A stretch of 64,000 nt of DNA from Candidatus Poribacteria bacterium (lineage in GTDB: Bacteria; Poribacteria; WGA-4E; UBA9662): the NCBI GenBank assembly GCA_002729015.1, contig PBVO01000126.1, positions 42,866 to 106,865 on the forward strand. The letters run 5' to 3'. The notes below the pieces were generated by a model that saw nothing but the letters and a program-made list of their open reading frames with translations, made no database searches and was not told the DNA's origin. Below, in pieces: positions 44,639 through 52,955 of the stretch (position 1 is its first letter; every line of letters starts with the position of its first letter). Position numbers and translations under genes: made by a program.

Positions 44639-46618
44639 CTATTCACTTGCCGTTTCAGGATCGATTGGTGTGAGGTGTTGTAAGGTAAATCTCCCACCAC
44701 CAAACCAATAAAGCGGTTGAGTAAACGGATTTTCACTAGTTGGAAAGCCAGTCCAGTAATGCTCGTCAATAGTTACGAATTTCTTAAAGCTTATGGTGAC
44801 GATTGAGTACATATTCGCAAGCCACAATTTCATAAATGATTGACCCAGTTCTATCGAGCGAGGATCTTCAGGGTGGAGTTGATCTAATTCATCTATGATA
44901 TGGTCCATTTGTTTTGATTTTATTCGTAAAATATTACTACTACCGTTACCGGCTGTGGATTTGCCGACCGGGGTATAAAAACGAGAGTGTAGGCCAAAAA
45001 TCGCCTGCCATTTATCACCTGTTACATCTCCAGCACTGGCATTGCCCCAACTGGAAGTAGATTCGAATTCACCCATGTATTCGCGTGTGCTGTATGGATC
45101 GCGCTGTAACGTTTCTAACTCCAACTTGAGGCCAAATTCAGCCCATTGGTCTTGGGCACCAATAGCTAATCGATAAATGTCTACTTCATCTGGAGCTACG
45201 ATCATGCTGACCGTCCACAATTTACCGTCTGGTTTTAGCCATTGACCATCAGAGTTACGAGCAAAGCCATTTTTCAGTAATAACCTTTCCGCCACTTTTG
45301 GATCATGCTTCCACCAACCGGTACCAAACATTAATCTTAATTCTTTAGCGTCAGTAGGTACAGTATAGCCTTGTTTCCTAGCCCATTTAGCAATTTGTTC
45401 TGGGATGGTGTCATCATATGGATGATATAACTCTCCGTCCTCAATCTCAATCTGGAATGATTTTAACCAACTTTCCATGGGATCATGATACAAATCCATC
45501 AGTTTGGGGGTAGCTGGCTGAGGAAGTGCTGTCACACGAGCAACACCACCGATATATTCCGTTTGTAGATCTACGATATCTAATGCTAAGGTCAAGGCCC
45601 ATCGAACCTCCTTATTTTCTAGTATAGTCTCTTGACCTAAATTGAAACCAAAATACCTACAGGTCAATTCGTTTGGGTACGCCCAAGGAAAGGATTTGTA
45701 CCAAGAACGAGCTTTAGGAGTCTTTCGAAGAACGGATTGAAAAGCCTCATAGTCAACATTCATAAAAAGATCTAGCTCGTGTCGGCCCATCGCCATAGCC
45801 TTACGTTCACTACCACCGTAAAAAATACTCATAATGTAGGGAGGGCCGGATTTTCCTGTCAATATTCCCGCAGTAGTTCTTTTCCAGTCCTCGCGACGTT
45901 TAAATAACTCCCAGTATCCGGAGGGATCGGAATCAGCATATTCATAGGCTCCCAGAGAAACCAATGGATTATTAAACCTAAATGTCATTGGATCTTCAAC
46001 GTTTTGCCAAATATGCTTGGGTTGCATCCATATTGCGTTATACCTAACTTCAAAATAGTAGTGAAAGCGGGGATTGGGAATCTTTAACTCGAAGACAGCA
46101 GTATATTTATCTAATTTGTTAGCTTTCTCAACGAACAAATCTAGCTCTGTGGACCAATTCATACCCAAGTTCGATTTTAAATTGTTAACGGTAAAAACTA
46201 AGTCTTCCGCACTAAACTCTACACCATCGCTCCAATATACACCGGGACGTAGCTTGACAGTCATTTTTCGAAAATCTTCACTGTAAATCGGAGGTTCGAT
46301 TGCTAAAGCATTAATTTGTTCTCCTGTTTCTTGGTCAATATACCAGAGTGTGTCCATAATCAGACCTTGTCTGGTTGGGCTCGGTGGTCCTGGCATCCAC
46401 AAATTAAAGTTCTCGACTACGCTGTAACGAAAAATTTGGTCTAGGACAAAAACTTCTTGACGTGGAATATCAATAGGAAGTTGTGATTTCGGGTTTGCTT
46501 TTGGCTTCTTGTTTTGATTGTCATTAGTGTTTCCACAGCCTAAATAAAATATGGTTGTAAAAATAAAAATTATTGTCCCGAATACAACATTTAATCGATT
46601 ATTCACTTGGTACTCCAA
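44639..46618 (-). CDS. Peptide-type ABC transporter substrate-binding lipoprotein
   Basis: The 659-residue lipoprotein has a signal ending 'FYLGC' (Cys ~28) and an Asn/Lys-rich linker. The SBP_bac_5 fold shows 'GVYWSDGVEFSAEDLVFTVN' and 'NKEVRWALTLALDIVDLQ'. It is the first gene of the operon and supplies the ligand to the permeases encoded behind it. At ~660 residues it is longer than dipeptide-binding DppA and fits large peptide or opine/sugar-binding members, so the true ligand is uncertain. A paralogue without transporter genes lies at 31771. Confidence 0.9.
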   Translation of the reverse strand: MEYQVNNRLNVVFGTIIFIFTTIFYLGCGNTNDNQNKKPKANPKSQLPIDIPRQEVFVLDQIFRYSVVENFNLWMPGPPSPTRQGLIMDTLWYIDQETGEQINALAIEPPIYSEDFRKMTVKLRPGVYWSDGVEFSAEDLVFTVNNLKSNLGMNWSTELDLFVEKANKLDKYTAVFELKIPNPRFHYYFEVRYNAIWMQPKHIWQNVEDPMTFRFNNPLVSLGAYEYADSDPSGYWELFKRREDWKRTTAGILTGKSGPPYIMSIFYGGSERKAMAMGRHELDLFMNVDYEAFQSVLRKTPKARSWYKSFPWAYPNELTCRYFGFNLGQETILENKEVRWALTLALDIVDLQTEYIGGVARVTALPQPATPKLMDLYHDPMESWLKSFQIEIEDGELYHPYDDTIPEQIAKWARKQGYTVPTDAKELRLMFGTGWWKHDPKVAERLLLKNGFARNSDGQWLKPDGKLWTVSMIVAPDEVDIYRLAIGAQDQWAEFGLKLELETLQRDPYSTREYMGEFESTSSWGNASAGDVTGDKWQAIFGLHSRFYTPVGKSTAGNGSSNILRIKSKQMDHIIDELDQLHPEDPRSIELGQSFMKLWLANMYSIVTISFKKFVTIDEHYWTGFPTSENPFTQPLYWFGGGRFTLQHLTPIDPETASE

Positions 46619-46666
46619 TCTCTCTATGATTTCATCGCTTAGTGTGAAATTACGTCTCTTCCTTAT

Positions 46667-46672
46667 ATTATA
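46667..46672 (-). promoter_or_regulatory. Putative -10 box of the peptide ABC operon
   Basis: TATAAT on the minus strand, about 50 bases upstream of the binding-protein ATG and four bases downstream of the palindrome at 46677. No good -35 box sits 17 bases upstream; that position falls inside the palindrome, which suits activator- or repressor-controlled transcription. Confidence 0.5.
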
Positions 46673-46676
46673 TTAA

Positions 46677-46702
46677 TATGACACAATCATAATTGTGTCA
46701 TA
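46677..46702. promoter_or_regulatory. Perfect 11-bp-arm palindrome, putative operator
   Basis: TATGACACAAT and ATTGTGTCATA flank a 4-base centre (CATA). The element ends 59 bases before the start of the ABC operon and covers the -35/spacer region of the TATAAT at 46667. Size and symmetry fit a dimeric regulator of the GntR, TetR or Crp type. It could instead be a hairpin, but a T-run is lacking on either side. Confidence 0.6.
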
Positions 46703-47036
46703 CCTAATCAAACTATCGGGACGGTATCAGGTTTGAACATCCCTACAGATTACTTACCTGTAATCTCTTTTAGGCAATTAGATATAAATCTTTTATAATC
46801 AAACAACAACCGATTTCAGTATGATGTTTGTCACTGATAAAGCAAATCAAGTAACATACAATAGAGTAATCAGTTACTCTTGAATAAGGAATTCTCTTTC
46901 TGCAGATGAAATGTAATCTTTATTCAATTTAGCTCTGAGTACTTTGTTGGTAACAAACTGGCCTATGCAAGCTTAACCTCAGTATCCTATTACAATAAAG
47001 CGAATTATACAAGGGAGCAAATATTAAAAAGCAGCG

Positions 47037-47978
47037 TTGACGCACTCAAAAAAACGGCGTACAATCACCGGAACCAATAGTTCAAGAATAGGTTTATTTG
47101 TGCAAAAAGAAAAAGTACTTAGCGAAGAGCAACTGTGTTTCTGGGAAGAAAATGGATATGTAGTGGTAAAGAATGCAGTTCCAGAAGAAAATTTAACTGC
47201 TGTAATTGAAGCCATCTGGTCTTTCTTGGAAATTGATCCCAGTGATCAAGAAAATTGGTACGCCAAAACGCCACGTAGTTCGCAATATCCGGATTCTCCT
47301 ATTTCTCAAGCTGGAATGGTCGAAATTTACCAGCACCAGTCGCTCTGGGACAATCGCCAATACCCACGTATTCATCAAGCTTTCGCTCAGATTTGGCAAA
47401 CTGAAAAACTCTGGGTTTCACTAGATCGTGCTAACATGAAACCACCTACTCGTTCACAAAATCCAGAATGGAACAATTACGGTATGATACATTGGGATGT
47501 CGATACCTCTCAGAAACCAATTCCGTTTGGTGTGCAGGGCGTTCTTTACTTGACTGATACAGCCGAAAATCAAGGTGGATTTCAGTGCGTTCCCGGATTT
47601 CATCATACTTTCTATGATTGGGTCAAGAGTCAACCAGTTGACCGTAACCCAAGAGTTCCTGACCTGAATGGATTGGATGTCAAATCAATTGCAGGACAAG
47701 CTGGTGATTTGCTAATTTGGCATCGTTTACTAGCCCACGGTAACGGTCATAATACAGCGACGCAACCACGTTTAGCACAATACATTACTATGTCACCGAT
47801 TAATAAAAATACACCTTTGTTCCAACAAAGGTGTGTAGAGCGTATTGAAGCCTGGCGTCAGCGTCGACCGACCTCAGGTTGGCCAGGAGACCCTAGAGAT
47901 TGGGAGCACCACAATTGTCAAACGGCTCAATTAACTTCCTTAGGACGAAAGTTGTTAGGGGTAGATATATGGGAATAA
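47037..47978 (+). CDS. Phytanoyl-CoA dioxygenase family protein (PhyH), canonical HxD type
   Basis: A 313-residue Fe(II)/2-oxoglutarate dioxygenase, longer than its neighbours because of an N-terminal extension of about 25 basic residues before 'VLSEEQLCFWEENGYVVV'. The metal motif is H152-W-D154 in 'GMIHWDVDTSQK', the core is 'NQGGFQCVPGFHHTFYDW', and the distal His is in 'WHRLLAHGNGHNTATQPRL' with the 2-oxoglutarate Arg. The start is uncertain: TTG 47037 has no good ribosome site and GTG 47100 is an alternative that would remove most of the extension. Substrate unknown. Confidence 0.87.
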   Translation: MTHSKKRRTITGTNSSRIGLFVQKEKVLSEEQLCFWEENGYVVVKNAVPEENLTAVIEAIWSFLEIDPSDQENWYAKTPRSSQYPDSPISQAGMVEIYQHQSLWDNRQYPRIHQAFAQIWQTEKLWVSLDRANMKPPTRSQNPEWNNYGMIHWDVDTSQKPIPFGVQGVLYLTDTAENQGGFQCVPGFHHTFYDWVKSQPVDRNPRVPDLNGLDVKSIAGQAGDLLIWHRLLAHGNGHNTATQPRLAQYITMSPINKNTPLFQQRCVERIEAWRQRRPTSGWPGDPRDWEHHNCQTAQLTSLGRKLLGVDIWE

Positions 47979-48201
47979 ATAAGATAAATTTTCTAAATAT
48001 TTCATCAGGTCTCCTAAGAAGTCGAAAGGTAATACCTGTTTATTCATTGAGTATTTTAAATATTTGTCTAGATTGAGCCCCAGAGACCTGCATCTAGCAA
48101 GTCAATTTTGCGAAGATCCTGATACTAGGAATAAATAAAATTGTACCAAATGTGTTTGCCTGCCTGACCGTGACAATGTTTATAAATTGAGAGTAAGAGA
48201 C

Positions 48202-48990
48202 ATGAAAAATCGAATTTGTCAGTTAGTGATCATTAATATTCTTTTGTTACCTTTCTGTTTGAGTTTCTCGGCGGTAATTGATTTGGGTACGGTAGAAGTA
48301 TCATATCTTTTTGAAGAAGGAAGAGGTAAGTTAGCAAAGGATGCATCTCCTAACAAGAGAAATGGCTCCTTGGAAGGTGGTGTTAAGTACGGACCTGGAA
48401 AGTTTGGACAAGGTTTGATTTACGATGGCAAGGACGATAACTTGATAGTCAGAAATTATCACGGTATTAGTGGGAAAAATCCGAGAACCATTTTGTATTG
48501 GTTCAAGAGTGCTAGTACACGAGAACATTCTTGGGTTAAGTGGGGAGTAGTCGAACCAACCAGAAAGTATTATGTGAGGGCCCATGTGGCTGGTGGAATA
48601 TGCTGGCTTCGAGTAGAAAACGCCGGTGGCAATAATTGGGGGGGAGATGACGTTTGCGATGGCAACTGGCATCACCATGCTATTGTTTTTCCCAAAGGAT
48701 CTAAAGACGTTCAAGACCACCAAATCTACGTTGATGGAAAATTAAATGGGAAGAACGGCGCAGCTAATCCTATGGATACCGATGGTGAAGGGCAGGAAGT
48801 TGTAATGGGCGATTTTTTGGCGCACCATGCTTTCATGCATGGCTCATTCGATGAAGTTGCCATCTTTAGCATTGCACTAACGAAAAAGCAGATTGAATTG
48901 GTTATGAACAACGGACTAGCATCGGTTTTAGCAATCGATCACAAGGATAAACTTTCCACTAACTGGGGCTTGATTAAGTCTACTTATTAA
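48202..48990 (+). CDS. Secreted LamG-domain protein with W-containing C-terminal tail
   Basis: The start is taken at ATG 48202, not the in-frame TTG 48187, since it begins a normal signal peptide (MKNR + hydrophobic core, cleavage near 'SFSAVI'). A LamG jelly roll follows: 'VEVSYLFEEGRGKLAKDASP', 'RTILYWFKSAS', 'GNWHHHAIVFPKGS', 'HQIYVDGKLNG' and 'HGSFDEVAIFSIALTKKQIE'. The protein ends KDKLSTNWGLIKSTY, the same tail type as at 1-306 and 19594. Probable extracellular carbohydrate-binding protein. It lies 200 bases after a PhyH gene. Confidence 0.8.
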   Translation: MKNRICQLVIINILLLPFCLSFSAVIDLGTVEVSYLFEEGRGKLAKDASPNKRNGSLEGGVKYGPGKFGQGLIYDGKDDNLIVRNYHGISGKNPRTILYWFKSASTREHSWVKWGVVEPTRKYYVRAHVAGGICWLRVENAGGNNWGGDDVCDGNWHHHAIVFPKGSKDVQDHQIYVDGKLNGKNGAANPMDTDGEGQEVVMGDFLAHHAFMHGSFDEVAIFSIALTKKQIELVMNNGLASVLAIDHKDKLSTNWGLIKSTY

Positions 48991-49101
48991 ATTTTTTGGA
49001 TCGCAATACAGCGAAAAATGAATCGAGGCGCTAAAGCTTTCTCTTTATTTGTTAATACAAGAATAAAAACGTTCAATTGGAAATAAGTTAGATGGTTTAG
49101 C

Positions 49102-50709
49102 TTATTCTAGTTGTTGATCTAGTTTATTTAAATCCGTATTTCTTAAGCTAAGATTGGCTTTATATTGATAATAAGTGTTGAGTACTTTTCCAACGTAACG
49201 CTCGGTCTCACGAATCAGAGGGATATCATGTTTGACCCGTCCAGGTCCAGCATTGTAGGCCGCTAACGCTAAGGCGTAATTACCATCATACCGATTTAGC
49301 ATTTGGCGTAAGTACTTCGCACTGGCCTCTAGATTTCTTCTAGCATCGAACCGTTGATCTACTTTAGGGTCAATGGTTGGGGATAAAGGATCGTTGTACT
49401 CAGGCACTATCAAACCAAGATCTCTTGCTGTGGGTGCCATTAGTTGTCCCAACCCGACCGCACCACTTTTGGAAATGGCACTTGGTTGAAAGCTCGATTC
49501 CATTTTAATTAGAGCCATCAGATATTCTACTGGGATTTGGAACTCCGTTGCTATCCGTTCTGTCCTAGATGAAGTTTGTGTGAGCATTACCTCATTTTGG
49601 GTTAACTCATCGTTTTTTTTGTCATTTCGAGGTGCAAGCCGATCGGTGTTTGATATCCGAAACTCTCTCTTGTTTGTTGATTTTTCTGTTTTTGTGATTA
49701 CATTCCGATGTATGAACTGGCCTATGGCGAAATTGAGCGACAGATAATGCCTAAAGTCTTGTTCGTCATACTGATAGGCATAATGTAAGGCTGTATCGAA
49801 TTGTTCGATTGAAGCACCAATTCTCCAACTTAAACGAGGTTGAGGTGTAATCGATGTTCCCAATAATTGTAGAGCAAATCCGCTTCTGATCCATAAACCA
49901 TACTGGCCAATCTCAGCACCTAAGCGGCATTGCCAATCGTTAGCGATATTGGTACGGATATCTAAACCACTCCTAATATTCACTTGCAATCCATCTTTGG
50001 GTTGGCGCGTATACCAAAAGGTATCAATTTGGAGATTACTACTCCCATCAACGGACTGACCAACTCTTAGTGGTACCTGACTATCAATCAATAGTTCGTT
50101 CTTAACATTAGGATTATCGTATACTGAACTGAGGCCAAGATAATGATAAACCAACCCTACCGATACTTTAGGATTGGGTCGTAAAATCAATCCAATATCG
50201 TAAGGATAGACAAAGGAACGTGCAATGGATCGGTCAGGTTTTAGATGAAGGTGTTGGCGAATGCCGAAATTAGCGCCGATTTGAACTTTGGCCCCTACAG
50301 ATCGGGCTATTGTCAACATAAGTTGATTATCGCCCCACATCTGCATACCGATAGGATTCTTACGACTAGAAGAAAAAAAACGGTCATAAGCCAATAAATC
50401 TGTTAGCCCAATACCCACTGTGGCAAGAGAAAATGGTCTCTGGCCTTCAATTTGTATAGGAGATGTAAAAGCAAGTGCAGTTTGAGAGAAATCATAACTA
50501 AAATCGGACTGGCCCAGTAAAGCTACAGTAGCAGGATTGTTAAATAGGCCACTGGCTCCGTATGAGCTACTAGCTAATTGTCCACCTAAACCAATTGAAC
50601 GCGCATCTAACGAGACTTCAGCTGATACTTGACCGAATAGAAGTATACAACAGGCAGTAATGACAAGGAAAATGCTCGTCAAATAGTTTTCATTTTGGTT
50701 TGGTCTCAT
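49102..50709 (-). CDS. Fusion of an outer-membrane β-barrel (PorV/FadL-like) with a lytic transglycosylase (SLT) domain
   Basis: The 535-residue protein has a signal peptide ending near 'GQVSAEV'. Residues ~33-345 begin 'ARSIGLGGQLASSSYGASG' and 'LFNNPATVAL', the entry motif of PorV/FadL-like barrels (A-R-x-x-G-x-G-G ... N-P-A), followed by many alternating strands. After a charged linker (~345-382) a complete SLT domain follows (383-515): catalytic Glu404 in 'LIKMESSFQPSA', 'KSGAVGLGQLMAPTA' and 'AAYNAGPGRV'. It would cleave peptidoglycan from an outer-membrane anchor. It is the last gene of an envelope operon, 27 bases after the LysM-M23 gene. Confidence 0.85.
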   Translation of the reverse strand: MRPNQNENYLTSIFLVITACCILLFGQVSAEVSLDARSIGLGGQLASSSYGASGLFNNPATVALLGQSDFSYDFSQTALAFTSPIQIEGQRPFSLATVGIGLTDLLAYDRFFSSSRKNPIGMQMWGDNQLMLTIARSVGAKVQIGANFGIRQHLHLKPDRSIARSFVYPYDIGLILRPNPKVSVGLVYHYLGLSSVYDNPNVKNELLIDSQVPLRVGQSVDGSSNLQIDTFWYTRQPKDGLQVNIRSGLDIRTNIANDWQCRLGAEIGQYGLWIRSGFALQLLGTSITPQPRLSWRIGASIEQFDTALHYAYQYDEQDFRHYLSLNFAIGQFIHRNVITKTEKSTNKREFRISNTDRLAPRNDKKNDELTQNEVMLTQTSSRTERIATEFQIPVEYLMALIKMESSFQPSAISKSGAVGLGQLMAPTARDLGLIVPEYNDPLSPTIDPKVDQRFDARRNLEASAKYLRQMLNRYDGNYALALAAYNAGPGRVKHDIPLIRETERYVGKVLNTYYQYKANLSLRNTDLNKLDQQLE

Positions 50710-50735
50710 CCTAATTCTCTGGTAGTCTAAATAAT

Positions 50736-51569
50736 TTAGGAACCCAGTTTTATATAACGACGTGGGTCGACGCTCTTATTGTAACGCCGAATTTCAAAAT
50801 GCAAATGTGGACCTGTAGAATAACCACTATTACCCGTTAGTGCTAGAACATGTCCTTTTTTGACCTTTTGCCCAACTTTTACGTAGATAATTGAAAGATG
50901 TCCGTAGGCCGTTTTATAGCCACCTGAATGTTCAACAACCACAATGTTTCCATAACCCGGATCCCAACCAGCTCTTACTACTTTTCCATCTCTACAAGCA
51001 TAGGTACGGGTACCTTTTCTGGCTCGAAAGTCTATTCCATGGTGAAACTTACGCATTCGAGAAATAGGGTGCTTTCGGTAACCATACTTAGAAGTCACTA
51101 CCAGAGGAATCTTCATCGGGTTACGAAAATGAATGTTAGATTGATCCGGAATCAGGATTTTTTGACCTGCTGGCAGATGGTCAGCAGATTGTAAATTATT
51201 AGCCAAAACTAGTTTGCCTACCGTCGTTTTATGACTGACTGCGATCTCGGATACAGTATCACCTCGTCTAACTTGATACCAGAGACCGTCGGTTTTTAGA
51301 ATAGGATTGGCATTAGGAATAAATATCTTTTTGTCGATATAGAGTCGTCGGTCATTACGAATCCGGTTGGCATTAATGATTGACTCTTGAGAAACTCGAT
51401 ATTTTTGAGCAATATGACTAATAGTGTCACCACTACGTACTCGATACCAAGCGCCTCTACTATGAACTTGCCCTACGATTAAAAATAATATCGTAGCACA
51501 CGCCAAATGCGGCCAATGTTTCGATAAGCGAAGGTTCAATATTCTAGAAAATAGATCAGGTCGGCACAT
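50736..51569 (-). CDS. LysM-M23 murein endopeptidase
   Basis: The start is at ATG 51569, which has AAGGTGG close upstream; an earlier TTG at 51596 is less likely. A signal peptide is followed by two LysM repeats ('WYRVRSGDTISHIAQKYRVS' and 'WYQVRRGDTVSEIAVSHKTT') that bind peptidoglycan. An M23 (LytM) domain comes next, with zinc ligands in 'FHHGIDFRARKG' (H-x-x-x-D) and 'GPHLHFEIRR' (H-x-H). It would cut peptide cross-links in the periplasm or activate amidases as NlpD/EnvC do. Next to an SLT enzyme gene it suggests a joint wall-remodelling unit. Confidence 0.92.
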   Translation of the reverse strand: MCRPDLFSRILNLRLSKHWPHLACATILFLIVGQVHSRGAWYRVRSGDTISHIAQKYRVSQESIINANRIRNDRRLYIDKKIFIPNANPILKTDGLWYQVRRGDTVSEIAVSHKTTVGKLVLANNLQSADHLPAGQKILIPDQSNIHFRNPMKIPLVVTSKYGYRKHPISRMRKFHHGIDFRARKGTRTYACRDGKVVRAGWDPGYGNIVVVEHSGGYKTAYGHLSIIYVKVGQKVKKGHVLALTGNSGYSTGPHLHFEIRRYNKSVDPRRYIKLGS

Positions 51570-51607
51570 ATTCCACCTTATTGATACAAATAGCAACTAG
51601 CTATCAA

Positions 51608-52093
51608 TTAAACTCCAGTAACAGTCAACAAAACTGTCTTAGTTTCGGTTAAAATTTGTGTTCTAGCATCTAAACCATCATCAGAAACAGCACGCTTGAT
51701 GCCAGTTACTACAACATGAATTACCTCTATGCTCTCTAGAGAATTGAGCCCTTTAGGGGCTGCCCACGAAACATTCGGAAGGTCGTTTTCTTCTCCTAGT
51801 TTCCCATATCCAGTAACATTGATCCAAGCAATTCGTACCTGTGTATTAGCCGGTGGATCAAATTTAACTGCTAGATCAATAGTCTCACCGGGTGAAATAG
51901 TAGTGTGATCGGTCTCAATTTTCACATTCAATCCACCACTAATTTCTTCTTCTTGACTGCCAACGGTATTACCTACACTACTACCACCACACCCAGACCA
52001 CACTGACAACAAGAACAATAAGCACCAGATGGGTAATCTGTTCATTTCCCATTTTGTCACTTGATTACACAAAAACTGCAAATATGCGGTCAT
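51608..52093 (-). CDS. Lipoprotein with Ig-like domain, unknown function
   Basis: The 161-residue protein is accepted from ATG 52093 because GGAGGAAG lies seven bases upstream. An internal Met 16 codons on would shorten the basic region but has a poorer ribosome site. The signal ends at a lipobox 'SVWSGC', followed by a Gly/Ser linker. The C-terminal ~110 residues are strand-rich ('TTISPGETIDLAVKFDPPAN', 'NVSWAAPKGLNSLE') and read like a bacterial Ig-like module with 'S-P-G-E-T' and 'W-x-A-P'. It lies 12 bases before the M23 coding region's upstream end and is part of the envelope operon. Confidence 0.6.
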   Translation of the reverse strand: MTAYLQFLCNQVTKWEMNRLPIWCLLFLLSVWSGCGGSSVGNTVGSQEEEISGGLNVKIETDHTTISPGETIDLAVKFDPPANTQVRIAWINVTGYGKLGEENDLPNVSWAAPKGLNSLESIEVIHVVVTGIKRAVSDDGLDARTQILTETKTVLLTVTGV

Positions 52094-52122
52094 TTGCTTC
52101 CTCCAGAAGGATAAAAATTATT

Positions 52123-52821
52123 TCAAACATTGTATTGAGCTTCGTAGACCCAAATTTTTGTCGTTCGGCCTTCGAAGGTTATTGGGTATCTATAGCGAAC
52201 AGTATGGAAGCCTGCATCGGCTAAGCAAGCAGGAAAGTTCTTCGCATTGGTACGACCAGGCTCGGAAAAAAATGCTCGACCACCATCTGCTAAATGTAAC
52301 TTGATAAAAGATATAATCGGTTGCCAACTGTCTGTCTCATACAGAATATCCGCCGCGAGAATAACCGAGAATTTCCTCGGCAAAAAGCAAGAAGATGACC
52401 AGTCCATTTGAACGTAAGTCCCGTCGTAACCGTTTCTTAAAGTGTTGTATTGAGCAAACAATAAAGACTCTGATACCCAGTCAGCAAAAACGAGTCTAGC
52501 TCCCTGCTGACAGGCGATTATCCCAGCAAGACCCATGCCACATCCAAGATCCAACACTGACGCATCACTGATATTATCGTAAGTTGCCAAATGGTAAGCT
52601 AATCCTAAACTCGAGCTCCAAATTGTTGCCCAATAAGGGAATGTAGAAATCTGGTCTGTTTTGAAATTTTCCAACAGTTGAGCAGGTTCTTCGACCACCA
52701 TCATTTTAAGTCCACCTGCTGGGGTATTAATTTTTTGGTCTGCCACTTGATATTTCTGCAAAATTTTGCGTCTTAATTCACTTTTTAAATCGATATTGAG
52801 GTTCAAATGTTTAGCAGACAA
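52123..52821 (-). CDS. Methyltransf_16-type SAM-dependent methyltransferase
   Basis: In this 232-residue protein motif I is 'VLDLGCGMGLAGIIACQQGA', motif II 'LVFADWVSESLLFAQYN', and the post-motif 'FSVILAADILYETDSW' has the D-I-L-Y-E pattern typical of METTL21/eEF2KMT-like (Methyltransf_16) enzymes, many of which methylate protein lysines. 'PYWATIWSSSLGLAYHLATY' upstream of motif I is also characteristic. Cytosolic. It heads the minus-strand envelope operon, 29 bases before the lipoprotein gene, so its target may be an envelope or ribosomal protein. That is speculative. Confidence 0.85.
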   Translation of the reverse strand: MSAKHLNLNIDLKSELRRKILQKYQVADQKINTPAGGLKMMVVEEPAQLLENFKTDQISTFPYWATIWSSSLGLAYHLATYDNISDASVLDLGCGMGLAGIIACQQGARLVFADWVSESLLFAQYNTLRNGYDGTYVQMDWSSSCFLPRKFSVILAADILYETDSWQPIISFIKLHLADGGRAFFSEPGRTNAKNFPACLADAGFHTVRYRYPITFEGRTTKIWVYEAQYNV

Positions 52822-52884
52822 CTATGGGCTCCTGAATTCTTCAGGTGAAAATATTTAGTTAATGCAATGATCCAAACGATCTGC

Positions 52885-52890
52885 TATAAT
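52885..52890 (+). promoter_or_regulatory. Putative -10 box of the FGE-like/OYE operon
   Basis: TATAAT lies 66 bases before the ATG at 52956 in the divergent gap to the methyltransferase gene. No convincing -35 box is present. Just downstream, GGCAATA occurs twice ten bases apart (52911 and 52921), which might be a regulator half-site pair. Confidence 0.4.
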
Positions 52891-52955
52891 ATCACGAACT
52901 CAAAGAGACGGGCAATAACAGGCAATACCGTCGCTGATCTTAATCAGAGGAAGGC

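Larger units (their letters stand above)
46619..47036. other. Divergent regulatory region of the ABC operon and a PhyH gene
   Basis: The 418 bases contain the palindrome and -10 element of the ABC operon (listed separately). The remaining 330 bases toward the plus-strand PhyH gene are AT-rich and hold no gene or further clear repeat. Confidence 0.45.
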
